Shown: positions 11,278-21,985 of the stretch, piece after piece
Numbering within the stretch: the first letter of the stretch is position 1
How the letters are laid out: each line of letters starts with the position of its first letter
Assembly (NCBI GenBank): GCA_000827205.1
Contig: KN832560.1
Coordinates: 1,288,505 to 1,352,504 of the forward strand
From: Plicaturopsis crispa FD-325 SS-3
Taxonomy: Eukaryota > Basidiomycota > Agaricomycetes > Amylocorticiales > Amylocorticiaceae
Direction: 5' to 3'
Length of the DNA: 64,000 nucleotides
Position numbers and translations under genes: made by a program
The notes under the pieces: model-generated
Databases searched by the model: none
Seen by the model: the letters and a program-made list of their open reading frames with translations, nothing else
Told to the model about the DNA's origin: nothing

Positions 11278-13090
11278 CTTGTAAGTTACACTGCAGCACA
11301 TCAGGTTCCAAACTGCTCGCAGAAACAGTAAATTACTGACGTTTATTGATTGCGAATATACACGCTGTGGTCATCTAGACGGCGCAGAGAGCAATTGCAG
11401 CTTGCGCCTGCCAAAGCACGGAGGTGATTGTCGTGAGTATTGTTTCTGCACGCAAAGACACTCGTGTAAAGGCCTGTTGAAGCCAGAGCGAAAGGAAAGA
11501 GAGACAGGCGCAGGCGCTGAGCGACGAAGATGAAGACAAGATGAGAAAGTTGACCGTCATCGCGAAATCGAAATTCGGCCCTCCTCGGGTCGGATCTCGG
11601 AAGGAGGCTCTTGCTGCGCGCCGCCAATCCAACCTGAATCCAACCGTTGCTGATGTCGCGACTCGCCGTAGGGCAGGGTGTAGGCCCTGCTGCTGCTGCT
11701 AGAACAGAAAACCTCTCGCTACGGTGGAGCTGTCTGCAATGAAATCACGGATTCTCAGCACAAAGAAGACACTCTTTTACATACCTCAACCGCAACGAGG
11801 TCGATGACTCGATAGCCTCCGGGACAACAGTGCACCTCGAGGCCAAGAAACGAGCTGGAACGATGTGTTGCGGGCAGACCACATTCATGTAGCGTGTTAC
11901 ATACTGGTGTCGACGCTGAAGCTGGAAAGAAACAGGACAGCGGCTGTCCGTATGCGCCGGTACGGCATGAACGAGGTATCGGTGAGTTTTGCTCGGTACG
12001 ATCCACTGTCACGAACGCGTAAATCTGACCTTCCCTGTGGTGTTATCTTGACCTATCCGTATGTCAGGAGTTTTGGTGTCCGCACCGTGCTGTATTCCGC
12101 TCATGTCTCACCTCCGGGCGGCCAAGGAGGAGCGGCTCGACGCGCGGGCGGTTCCCCCTAGTCGATAACCGACGGCTACGACATGGAACAAGAATTTGCA
12201 GCTGTGCATCGCGCATTTCTCGCTCGCAGACCGTGCGCGACAGGAAACAGTGATGTCCGGGCTCGAGTGGGCGAGTGGCGGCAGGTGTAGCCGCTCCTTG
12301 ACCTGATGCCGACGGCTGTGAGCATCGTTGGCGACCTATATCCCTGTATGCGTGATTCCTGATGACCTATGTGTGCTAGGTGGCATTCCTTTTCGAGATG
12401 TAGACCAAACGAAATTGATCAACGTGCGTCAGAATCCCTCGAAGTGACTGTCACCTCACGCTACAACGTCAACTACCACAGGGTCAGCACATTATTCTAC
12501 CTTCCCGAGCCACTTCGTTGCTTGACCGGCCATTCGCCTTTGGTCATCATCGGTTCGTGTGCCCAGGCGCACATTAGCGCTGGGTTTAAACCGTGCTGGT
12601 AGCAATGCGGCTACACCACCGCTGGTGTATTTCACATATATCATCAGGAGGGTGTGGCCAGGAAGGCTTTTCATACCTCAATTCTGTGACTGTTTTGATG
12701 TTAAAACAGTGCATGCTCGTACAGGCACCTGAGGATGTCCGATCTCTGAGTTTCGTTCACGGACATGGTCAACTCTCTGTATTTTCCTTAGGTTGAATCA
12801 CACGACTAAGGTGATCAATGCTCGCAGTTTGTAGAAATACTTACAGTGGAGCTCGAAAATACTGCACACGATTATCTGCGGTTATCACTTCTGCGATAGG
12901 TACTCAAAATGTTAGCATGTGAGATGAGTTTGTTCAATTTAGCCCTCTTGGCATCAACCTGAGGACATGAAAAAAGTCATAACATGAAAAAAGTCATAAC
13001 TTATGTCTATGAACATATGGCTCCAAGTAGCTCTGCTAATATCTCCTGTGCTATTGGGTGCTATGTCTATGTAACTTACTGGACAATTAA
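11278..13090. other. Long intergenic region, nothing recognised
   Basis: About 1.8 kb upstream of the kinase gene. Short open frames exist on both strands, but none resembles a known family, has family-like composition or is repeated elsewhere in the window. It probably contains the kinase promoter near 11280-11640. Confidence 0.5.
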
Positions 13091-13425
13091 AGGCCCCGGG
13101 AAGCTCACCCATTTTCGTGTCCGGAAATAGCATATTTGAGGGCCCAAAATCGGCCATTTTCTTGTCCGGAATAGCATATTTGAGGCCGATTTGAGGAAAA
13201 TTTTGGCATATACATGTCCGTTATAGCATATTTGAGGGCATGCGCGCGGAGCGCGCCGAAAAATTTTGACATGTATGTACCCCGCCGGAGGTGGCGCCCC
13301 GGTTGTCACCTGTGTATAGTAAACCCTTGTCCGAATAGCATATTTGAGGCTAAAATTATAGCATATTTGAGGGCCAAATTTGGCCATTTCGGCGGACACG
13401 AAAATGGATGAGCTTCCCGGGGCCT
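13091..13425. mobile_element. hAT-like MITE with 8-bp target duplication
   Basis: The element is 335 bp. Its ends are inverted repeats of about 33 bp: the left end begins AGGCCCCGGGAAGCTCACCC, and the reverse complement of the right end begins AGGCCCCGGGAAGCTCATCC, with one mismatch over the stretch up to ATTTTCGTGTCCG. The element is flanked by the direct repeat ACAATTAA at 13083-13090 and 13426-13433. An 8-bp duplication is the hallmark of the hAT superfamily. Inside, the motif TAGCATATTTGAGG occurs five times, on one strand, as expected of subterminal transposase-binding repeats. It has no coding capacity. It sits in the 3' flank of DUF6535 copy B. The perfect target duplication suggests a fairly young insertion. 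Confidence 0.85.
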
Positions 13426-13612
13426 ACAATTAAGGACCATGGTCAACATTGTTGGGTTCTGGTCCATAGCTTAGACAATTGTGTCTATGACTTAGAGTAA
13501 CCTTACAGTGGCTTACTTATGTTTATCATCATGTAAAGCACTACTATAAGTATGACATCAATCATATGCATTTACCTTGCTAGACTACATCGTGATAACA
13601 TGTACTAGGTAC

Positions 13613-16600
13613 CTAACTAACTCTGATATCATTACTACCAGCTACAGATAGGTCCACATTCTCTGTTTGCTCAAACTGCACAATGTGGATAGGTCGCTGC
13701 ATTGGAGATGTATCTGTGAAAGACAATGCTAGCCCTGGTGCATGTGTCACAACTGTTTGCTCTGGTAACAAGTCTGGCATATACCCTGCTGTATCTTTCT
13801 GGTGACCACTATGCTGGTCCTTAAAAGATTCAAGGCCATCACGCAGATACTCAGCATGAGCTAATTCACTTTCTCCAGGTTTTGATGTCATAGTACTACT
13901 TGTAGTATACCAATAGTCAGATAATGCAATCCAATTCTGGATGCATTGAGTCAAATCAGAATTGAGCTCAAGTGCCTTTATGATCTTTTTAGGTATCTCT
14001 GACTGTATGAATGATGTCAAGAACATTTGCCTGTCATCTTCTGATCGGAAAGATGCCCTCAATCCAGATGCAAGGCCATTACATATGAGGGCAATGAAAT
14101 GTTTTTTCTCTTGTTTTTCATGGGTCATATGTTGTACAGAGGACATATTTTTCTGCAGGTGCCACAATTTTTGCACAAGCTCATCTAGCATATTGCCAAA
14201 GAATGGAACAACTTTTTCAGCAACTAGATGCAGATTTCCAGGCCATTTAGATGAAAGTAATTCTGTCAATATATTGATAATAACTTGTTGGCTATCTGAA
14301 GAGAGACTACCCTTATGTATCCATTGACACAACAAGTCTGACATCCACACCACGGAATACATTGTAGTCCATTTGGATTTAGATAATCTGATTGTAGCCA
14401 TTATCCTTATGAAGGCATCAGCATATGAACCAGGTAGTGCTAAAAAGACATGGTCACAACTGGTGGATGGTATATTCTGCTGAAGCAGACTTTCATAGAG
14501 ATATTTGACCATATTCAAGATACTAAGATCAATCAGTGTTGAGCCTTCTTCCACTTCAGCTAATTGAGATGTGATTATGTTGCCAAGTGTTTGGCTAAGA
14601 AAAGTAAACCATTCTTTGCGTGTGAGTGGAAGGCTTGACATATGGATAAAGTCTCTGCGTGCAGCATTTGTCTGAAGTGAAAATAACTTCAAGAAAATAG
14701 CAATCTCCTGAAGGATTTCATCAAAGACCATTTTTCTTGAATTCAAAAGCTTGAGAATGATAAGAAATGACTCCTTTCCTTCTATTACAGTGTCTAAGCT
14801 TTTGCTATCTGTAAGGATGAATCCAAGAGTCTTGATCATAAGACACAATGTCTCATCGTTAACACACACATTTTTATCAGATGGTTTTGAAAGAATGAAG
14901 TGAATTTCTTGCAATAAATTGCATTGTTCTTGTTCAATGCATGTCACTTCATATGAATCATATCCAAACTGCAAATGTCGATAATGCAATTCAGTACAGA
15001 TGAGAGTGACAAAAGCATCAATGTTCCACTCATTTTGGGACATCTCATAATGGTTGCCATTTGATTTCTTCAGAGCTTGCCATAGAGATACCCACTGACC
15101 AAAGAGTAGATCAGAAGGACCCTTGTTATGTTGTACAGATATTGCAGGTAAACCACCAGGCCCAAAATATTGAGGATGCCTCCATATAGTGATGAGAGAT
15201 TTCATGTAAGTGTTTGACTCTGAGAGCCTTTGAAAGATATCATCCGTAGGATGTAAAACATTTAGATTCTTCCAGAAGTAACTATCTTCACTGGGAAGGG
15301 GTGTGAAAGCTCTTTGGATCAGAATATCTGGTATTTCGTGATCAAGCATTTGGGCTATCATTTTACTTGTATAGCTTAGCTTTGCAATAGACTTCAATGC
15401 TAAATCGACAACTTCCTGCTTCTGTGATGATCTTAAAAGCCACATTATGCCATCAATGTCAAGGGCGGTTTTGTGCCTTTCAATATTTTCCCATTCTGTT
15501 TGGCTACTTCCACTATGGTGATATGCATGTTTTTTGGCCTTTTGATCTACATGCTTTTTTGCTAGAGACATCTTATCACATTTTAATGTGTTGTCAAAAA
15601 CCATGATAGCTTGACTAAGGAACATCCACAGCTTTCTACGAGAGTATTGCCAACTTTGCTGTAGTAACAACAAAGCAGAGCTTTTATACGGACATGCAGA
15701 GAATATCAGAGGCAAAAGCAAAGTGACCACATAGCATGTTAGAAATAAAATGATCAAAGTCAACACAGCAGAAGCCACAGTGTAGTTAATTTGCCAAAGC
15801 TGTAGCACCAAGCCAATAAGGAAGAGTACAACAGATAGATGCATGAGCAGTGGCAAAGAAGAGACAATGCCAGGCACATGCCAAACTATAAGAGCATTAT
15901 AACGATACTGTCGGCGGTGTGCATAATCATATGGTGTGCCACTGCTAAGGCTGAAGGTATAGAACTGGAGCCACTGCTTGACAACCATGGCAGCCATGGC
16001 AGCACCAAGACTGCAGGCTAAGCTTGAGAACCAAAGAACATTGACTCCAACCACCCCTGCTGGCAATGTTCAGCAGTGGAAACAGAGGCACTTTGAGAAG
16101 AGAGCCTAGGCTCATTCTCAGCTAATGCCTGCAATATTTGAGTAATGTTGAGGAGAAGTTCTGCTGTAGTCTGCTGTGGATCTGGCTGGAGATTCTTGTA
16201 GAACTCAATGATGAATGCAGTGAGAATAGCAGAGAAAAGTGCAGCCTACTTCCTAGTGAGCCTTGCAAACTAAAATCTGAAGTCAGAGAAACTAACGCAC
16301 AAAGATCAAGATCACATCCATATTTTGGTTCCACCCCGTTATGTTGTCTCTATCATGTTGTGTGGCCTCCTCGAGATAGTTCTTCCAGATCTGAGCATCA
16401 ATCCCTAACCCGGGCTGAAGATCATTGGGAAGAAGGTTCTTAACAGATTCAGTGTCTTGTAAAACAGGCCGAATCAGTGCCATCGGATTGCCAAGCTAAA
16501 CTCACTTACCTGGGTCAAATGTACGAGATTCCTTCCCTGGTGAACGACCATACTGGTTCACTGGCGGCAGAGGAGCATGAATACTGATGTGGCCACTGCC

Positions 16601-16930
16601 ATTCGGTCGTCTGTCTGTAGTGTGGCCTCCAGATGGTGTCGTAGCACTGCTATACTTGCCGTCGTCGTGTGATGGGGGCAGTGACATAGCCTCGCCTCGG
16701 ACAGTGCTTGTTAAAGCGCTCGGCGAACGAAGTGGCGACAATGGTGAGCTCTGTCTCTCTCCAAATTGAGGCATCATACGTGCCTCCAATCCTCCTCCCT
16801 CCTCAGGTTCAGCATTTGTCGTATTCCCTGCGTGGTTGTAGACAGCAGGAGCTGTGTTGGCCATAATGTCCGGAGTGCGGAGCTCTTGTTGATCAATAGT
16901 GTTCGCGTGAGCATCGTCTGCCCCCGCCAT
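13613..16930 (-). pseudogene. DUF6535 membrane protein gene, copy B (one frameshift)
   Basis: Minus-strand exons are 16510-16930, 16301-16455 and 13613-16245; intron positions and phases equal those of copy A. The N terminus (MAGADDAHANT..) is disordered and ends FDPDTESVKN. The core reads IWKNYLEEATQHDRDNITGW, then LFSAILTAFIIEFYKNLQPD. More membrane helices follow (VLWFSSLACSLG and the hydrophobic stretch up to CPYKSS), then about 650 residues of helical-looking sequence without a recognised domain. Between ..VSTAEH and PAGVVGVN, near 16066, copy B lacks about 7 bases compared with copy A, which breaks the frame once; downstream about 810 codons remain open. Either a recent lesion or a sequence error would explain this. 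It faces copy A, with the kinase gene between them. Family function unknown. Confidence 0.75.
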
Positions 16931-17421
16931 GTCTTGAAGGGTCTTTTGAGGAGAGCAAAGGCAGAGGGGAATGGGCGGAACACCTGGTGAAAGGGATGAA
17001 TGATGAGCGTAGCTGAGTAGTACGTCGCTATGCCATAGGCCTTGTATTTTCCGACGTCTTCTTTGTGGGCGCGTGCACATTCATCGCGACGAGCTGAGTA
17101 ACAAGGACGTTTGTAATTGTGACCGTTGTGACTTGTTCATAATTCGTAGACGTCTCGACTCTCGACTGTCTACCGAGCTCATCGTTCACGCGTTCAGCTT
17201 GAGAATACTCGGTCGAACTTACTTAGCATTCATTGCGAGCAAAAACTCTACTGTCGATTGTGTATTGCGACTAGCAGGCAAGCAACGAGAACAACAACGG
17301 CGAACAATGATGCAAGGATAGCCAGTGAATTTGTACCCGACGGCAGTTGTATGGTCATCATCTATCTTTGAAACGAGATGATAAGTATTGCTGGAAGGAA
17401 CTGCCAAAGCTGACGCACCAT
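16931..17421. other. Intergenic; left edge of a segmental duplication
   Basis: No gene seen. From about 17100 the sequence matches 30440 onwards (for example CATCGTTCACGCGTTCAGCT and CTACTGTCGA-TGTGTATTGC), marking the left boundary of the duplicated DUF6699 + cerato-platanin segment. Confidence 0.6.
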
Positions 17422-18741
17422 TCATGACCCTCCGAATGCCAGCTCTTGAGAGTGTAGGATAAACGCCGCAGGTAGGTCGGTGCCAAATCTATGTGCGACA
17501 TATGCATCATCACGGTCTAGCCCTCTAAAGAAAGACTTGCTGGCAAGCCAATCAATTCTCCTCATGGCGGCTGAAAGTCGCATCAAAGATGCTGCCGGCT
17601 CTCCGTGCGCGTCTTTCCTAGTGCGATGGTGCACGTACGCTGCCTTGGAAGCGTCCAGTTCCGACGATGCGAGGTACCGAATCTCATTCTGGCGGACGAC
17701 GAGCAATAGATATGAGTATATTGCATCGATAATGTCGCCACACGTGACGCCAACGTTAGCGTCCTCGGGGTTAGCGAAGATGAGCCATGGGAAAGACTTG
17801 GATAGAATGTAAATTTTGCGCAGTCGCGGAGACGTAGCTGGTGAATGCAGGTACTCGGACCAAGTCGTTTCAGAGACAGCGTGCGAGCAACGAGCGTAAG
17901 TTGAAGGAAACACCATTTCCCAGTTGATACGATGTTGGTTAGGTGATTCGTTCAACGAAGGCAGTCGGAGCAGAGGGTTGAGCTCCAGACATGTGTCTAC
18001 GTGAGGTAGAATTGTTGGTTGCAGAACGAGTCCATCTGAAATAAGAAGTATCGGCACCAGGTAAGCTGTATGAAGGCAGGAACGAAAACGTTTGCACGAA
18101 CAAGCATTACCACTTAACCAGCGACTGGCAACAGCATCCTTGAACACGTCGCGAGAGTAATCCGGCTGATCGCGCCGAGGTCGAGTGAGAAGTGAAATGG
18201 ATTGCCGATGAGGCCGACGGACGGCACGCGAGGGGGTCCGCTCTGAAGAGAATGTTACTGCTTTCTTGTGTGCGACGCTCTCGGGGCCGGCCTCAAGAGG
18301 CATCGAAGCAGAAGCAATCAAGCCTCCCTTAGTAAGGGGTGGAGGATGAGGGCCTGTTGTAGTCAAACCGGAAACGGGTACGATTTCTTCCTCACGTATG
18401 GACGGCCTTTTGTTCTGCTCATCTCCGTCGTTGCGACGAACCGTGGCGTCGCGTTGGTTATTCAAGAGTCTGGCACGTCTCATCAACTCGTCGGAGAGTC
18501 CCGTGGGCTGGGCATATTCGGAGCTGTCCGCACATGCTCGAGGTCCATAATAATCCTCCCGTGACATGCGCGGGCGCCCGAGTTTTTCAAAGCGAGCGTT
18601 GATATCTGCGAGGGGATCCTGTCTCTGTTCCGGAGCATCTCGTGGACGTAGAGGAGAATTTGTGCGTGCCAGGCGGAGGATCGGAGGGCCTGGCTCTGCT
18701 TTTCGGTGATTCGGTTGGAAACCAACGGCAGCGCTGCTCAT
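17422..18741 (-). CDS. DUF6699 family protein, copy 2
   Basis: Exons 18111-18741 and 17422-18035 give 414 residues if the 75-bp intron (GTAATG..TTTCAG) is removed. The intron is a multiple of three and has no stop, so an unspliced form adding 25 residues is also possible. N terminus: FQPNHRKAEPGPPILRLART, then FEKLGRPRMSREDYYGP. The middle is variable and ends with RPRRDQPDYSRDVFKDAVAS-RWLSGN. The C-terminal DUF6699 domain carries LELNPLL, HRINWEMVFPS, SPATSPRLRKIYILSKSFPW, GVTCGDIIDAIYSYL, AAMRRIDWLASKSFFRGLDRDDAY and LHSQE. The ATG at 18741 was chosen because all copies start shortly before the QPNHR block. Function unknown. It is the closest relative of copy 5, as part of the same segmental duplication. 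Confidence 0.82.
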   Translation of the reverse strand: MSSAAVGFQPNHRKAEPGPPILRLARTNSPLRPRDAPEQRQDPLADINARFEKLGRPRMSREDYYGPRACADSSEYAQPTGLSDELMRRARLLNNQRDATVRRNDGDEQNKRPSIREEEIVPVSGLTTTGPHPPPLTKGGLIASASMPLEAGPESVAHKKAVTFSSERTPSRAVRRPHRQSISLLTRPRRDQPDYSRDVFKDAVASRWLSGNACSCKRFRSCLHTAYLVPILLISDGLVLQPTILPHVDTCLELNPLLRLPSLNESPNQHRINWEMVFPSTYARCSHAVSETTWSEYLHSPATSPRLRKIYILSKSFPWLIFANPEDANVGVTCGDIIDAIYSYLLLVVRQNEIRYLASSELDASKAAYVHHRTRKDAHGEPAASLMRLSAAMRRIDWLASKSFFRGLDRDDAYVAHRFGTDLPAAFILHSQELAFGGS

Positions 18742-19440
18742 CACAGGTCGTGAATTCGGGGGAGACTGTGACGGCCGTGAAAAGAATGGGTGCGTTTGAT
18801 GGGGGTACAGTCGAATACCAGCTGCAAACACGTTTGAACGAATGCAACGAATTGGGTTGATAGGTCGGAACGCACCTGTACAGCAGCGTGATCTCCAAAG
18901 GGTAGCAGGCTGAGAGATTCTGGATAAATGGAAACGACAGCACAATGCTTTAGAGGCGCGAGCGATCTGGGGGATTACAGATGGCTCTGAATGAGAGGGT
19001 GTTTATGTCTGTTCGACATTATGGATCAGTATTTCATATCGGCGCCTGCGAGCGGTGACACAAAAGACTTGCCTGATACCTTTGGAGGATTCCGCAGAGA
19101 TAATAAGGGCGTGAATAGGAGCAATCACAACAATAGTACTGAGCAGAATGATGTATGCTGATTCAGAGCGAGTCCGTACTAACAAATACACCTGCAATAT
19201 CAGCGACTTCAAGCAAGCAAAATCATCAGTCTTTCGCCTCTCTACCATGGATACTAGGAACTCACCCGATCTTAGAGAAAGGTCGAGGAAAGTTTTGGCT
19301 TCGACCATGATATCGATAGACGAGAGCAAGTCGCAGCAGTGTCGCCGCACCGTGAGCGTCAGTTGATCGGACCGCGAAATCACAATTGGGCAGAACATTA
19401 AGATTACCGGGGATATTTCGGAAAGTTTCCGAAATTCGAA
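18742..19440 (-). promoter_or_regulatory. Conserved leader upstream of DUF6699 copy 2
   Basis: The region about 18990-19390 is shared with the upstream regions of copies 3, 4, 5 and 6. On the coding strand it runs from a block containing GATCGGACCGCGAAATCAC (plus-strand sense) at 19360-19388, through ATCATGGTCGA..GC.A..ACTTTCCTCGAC, a GTGAGT donor-like site, an acceptor-like TTGCAG, a hydrophobic-coding-like block, and CAGGCAAGTCTTTTGTG. It could be promoter plus 5' untranslated exons, or the remains of an ancestral upstream small gene. I cannot tell which from sequence alone. Confidence 0.45.
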
Positions 19441-20690
19441 AAATCCCTCCAGGCCGATTCTGGTCAATTCATCTGGACGTATTTTTCTTGAAAGTTCCCT
19501 TCAGCCAAATCGTGCAGTAAATTCCTGGAGGACCAATGATCCACGCCTTTTCTTGATAAAAACCATTGAGTGGTTTCAGGTGCATTTTGCCTTGAGGGAA
19601 AATGAAGGTTATCCAGCTTGATCTAAAACATCTCATTAATGTCTTAAGCCACATTTATGCAAAAATGCCTTCATAGATTTTGACCTTTATTGAGATTCAG
19701 CTAGATATGTATCAATTTCCATGGAGTGATTTCGCACACAATATTCGTGGACCGGTTTTGGCCCTGAATTGGGTTCAAGACTTACACATATGTCGGGAAG
19801 AAATTACAGATTATAATGATTTTGAAAACGTCCACTTCATTCGACACTGTAGTCTAGCGGCTCAGCGCATAGCGGATTTGGTATGGTCCCTCGTAGGCGC
19901 TCGTTCGAACCGCCCTCGCTCGTATGCTTATATTTTTACAGCCCCTCGCTATGGACTAATCGACNNNNNNNNNNNNNNNNNNNNNNNNNNNNNNNNNNNN
20001 NNNNNNNNNNNNNNNNNNNNNNNNNNNNNNNNNNNNNNNNNNNNNNNNNNNNNNNNNNNNNNNNNNNNNNNNNNNNNNNNNNNNNNNNNNNNNNNNNNNN
20101 NNNNNNNNNNNNNNNNNNNNNNNNNNNNNNNNNNNNNNNNNNNNNNNNNNNNNNNNNNNNNNNNNNNNNNNNNNNNNNNNNNNNNNNNNNNNNNNNNNNN
20201 NNNNNNNNNNNNNNNNNNNNNNNNNNNNNNNNNNNNNNNNNNNNNNNNNNNNNNNNNNNNNNNNNNNNNNNNNNNNNNNNNNNNNNNNNNNNNNNNNNNN
20301 NNNNNNNNNNNNNNNNNNNNNNNNNNNNNNNNNNNNNNNNNNNNNNNNNNNNNNNNNNNNNNNNNNNNNNNNNNNNNNNNNNNNNNNNNNNNNNNNNNNN
20401 NNNNNNNNNNNNNNNNNNNNNNNNNNNNNNNNNNNNNNNNNNNNNNNNNNNNNNNNNNNNNNNNNNNNNNNNNNNNNNNNNNNNNNNNNNNNNNNNNNNN
20501 NNNNNNNNNNNNNNNNNNNNNNNNNNNNNNNNNNNNNNNNNNNNNNNNNNNNNNNNNNNNNNNNNNNNNNNNNNNNNNNNNNNNNNNNNNNNNNNNNNNN
20601 NNNNNNNNNNNNNNNNNNNNNNNNNNNNNNNNNNNNNNNNNNNNNNNNNNNNNNNNNNNNNNNNNNNNNNNNNNNNNNNNNTCAAGAGGA
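19441..20690. other. Unmatched insert with sequencing gap
   Basis: The paralogous segment at about 32.7-32.8 kb lacks this stretch, so the left duplicate carries about 1.25 kb of extra sequence, of which 19965-20681 are N. The visible 19441-19964 is AT-rich and unlike its surroundings; no protein recognised. A repeat or mobile element that defeated assembly is a reasonable inference. Confidence 0.5.
19965..20681. other. Assembly gap (717 N)
   Basis: A run of 717 undetermined bases. Any open frame through it is meaningless. The true gap length is unknown. Confidence 0.99.
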
Positions 20691-21208
20691 GACCGTACAT
20701 CCATCCTTCGACTATTATACGCTGGCTAGACACGGGCACGGGACTTCAACGACCGGGACGCGACTCAGATTCGCTGCCGTAGGAGTTACCTGGCGCTAAG
20801 AGCAATACGGGGAGGGCAATCTGGGGAACGAAAGGCTGCAGCTCGATGAGAGCTCAGAGCTGGCGTAGGCCATGGTCATGTTAAGTTCGTGGTGCGGCGC
20901 GGCAATCAGCATTTCTGCAACGATGTTAACGCTGACTTCAAGTCCGAGTAGCCTCATGCCGTTATGCATACGACGCATACGTTGTGTGTACAAACGACAC
21001 AAAAAGTGCGGCAAAGCCGAAATATGGTGTCCAAATTGTCCATCACAAAAGTCCAAGTCCAAGTCCAAGTCCGAAGCAACCCTACTTATACACCCACATA
21101 CGCCGCTAACTCTCGTCCACCGCTATTACTCTGTGACGAGACACTGATTAGTGGCTGAGGTATGCGAAAATCGAATGAAACTTGCCTTTGCATCGTCTTA
21201 ACCTGCGT
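20691..21208. other. Duplicated intergenic segment
   Basis: It matches about 32820-33521 in the same order, including GACCGTACATCC, CGACCGGGACGCGAC, GATGTTAACGCTGACTTCAA and a short AAGTCC hexamer array (about 21048-21073 here, 33367-33387 there). The right copy contains a 183-bp MITE that is absent here, so this is the empty site. It is the 3' flank of the decayed cerato-platanin copy. Confidence 0.7.
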
Positions 21209-21640
21209 TTACAGTCCACACACCGACTTGTCCACTTGTGCCACGTCCGCCTGCACGATCCCGCGTCGCCTCCCAGCCCATTCGTCAATGCATTCATCGC
21301 CTCCAGTGACAAGTTGAACCCATCCTCGGCATGGTCGATTGCCAGCACATTGATGCTCGTCTGGTTCCCGCTGTCGCTCGTGTACGAGCTTCCAGCACGT
21401 CCCACAGCTCGCCGAGTTCCATCCCCCAATTGCTGCAGCGCCGCCGATGTATGGGTCCGAGGGGAGCCCTCCGAACGTGTGGTACTTGGACTCGAGGCCG
21501 TGCGAGCCGTCAGAGCACGCGACGGTGTCGAGCGAGGTCGACGCGACGTCATAGGTGCCGTCCCAGGATATCTGGTCGGCGACTGCGAAGGCGGGGAGGA
21601 GGAACACGGCGAGGGCAGCGGCGAAAAATGTGGATTTCAT
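21209..21640 (-). pseudogene. Cerato-platanin gene, decayed copy
   Basis: Start and end match the intact copy at 33522-33956 closely: signal peptide MKSTFFAAALAVFLLPAFAV, then ISWDGTYDVASTSLDTVACS, the PYIGGAAAIGGWNS block, CGTCWKL, and a C terminus ending VDKSVCGL. The middle no longer reads as the family; it looks broken, with about two breaks. The lesions are few and identity with the intact copy is very high, so the copy is probably young. Intact family members are small secreted proteins of the fungal wall and surroundings that bind chitin oligomers and act as elicitors. This one should be treated as a fossil. Confidence 0.8.
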
Positions 21641-21789
21641 GATGATCTCGTGAGTAGACTTGTTGCGTAGGATATAGGATCTGGGTTAGGGGAGAACTGA
21701 CGACGAGTGGATAATGAACAGGACTTGAATGTACCAGCCTTTATAGAGCATTACAGTCATCGCATATACCAATTATTTGCGGCTTGGGC

Positions 21790-21985
21790 ATCGTCGAGCG
21801 ATTTGGTAAAACCCGTCGTCGGTCTCGTCTATGGCGAGTACGTCGAAGTTGGTCTTATTCCCGCCAGCGCCCGAGTACGTGAGCTTCCAGCACGTCTAGC
21901 AGCTTGGGGAATCGTACTCTGTGATACGGACGCGCTACCGATGTTCGGTAACGTGGGCAGCCAGTCGTAGGTGGTCGCGTCACAA
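21790..21985 (-). pseudogene. Fragment of a third-type cerato-platanin gene
   Basis: The stretch is clearly alignable with the middle of the intact gene at 35137-35562 (for example CCCGTCGTCGGTCTCGTCTA and GAGTACGTGAGCTTCCAGCA), rather than with its neighbour at 21209-21640. No ends of the gene remain. It is a fossil fragment with several breaks and is clearly older than the neighbouring decayed copy. Confidence 0.75.

Noticed and set aside
10424-11284. Open frame of 286 codons on the plus strand opposite the kinase gene
   Set aside because: Shadow frame of the GC-rich, Ser/Arg-coding first exon; the minus strand has the conserved kinase motifs. The same applies to 25583-26205.
12954-13613. 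A larger element around the hAT-like MITE, because both flanks contain TGTCTATG-type AT-rich motifs resembling the right end of the 2.3-kb insertion
   Set aside because: The motif is short and AT-rich; I could not define ends or a target duplication, so only the MITE is called.
19852-19930. tRNA or SINE-like stretch with an A-box-like TAGCGGCTCAG and a B-box-like GTTCGAACC
   Set aside because: The T-arm and acceptor stem do not pair and the sequence runs into the N gap, so no cloverleaf can be supported.
19680-20782. Long open frames across the gap
   Set aside because: Most of their length is undetermined bases.
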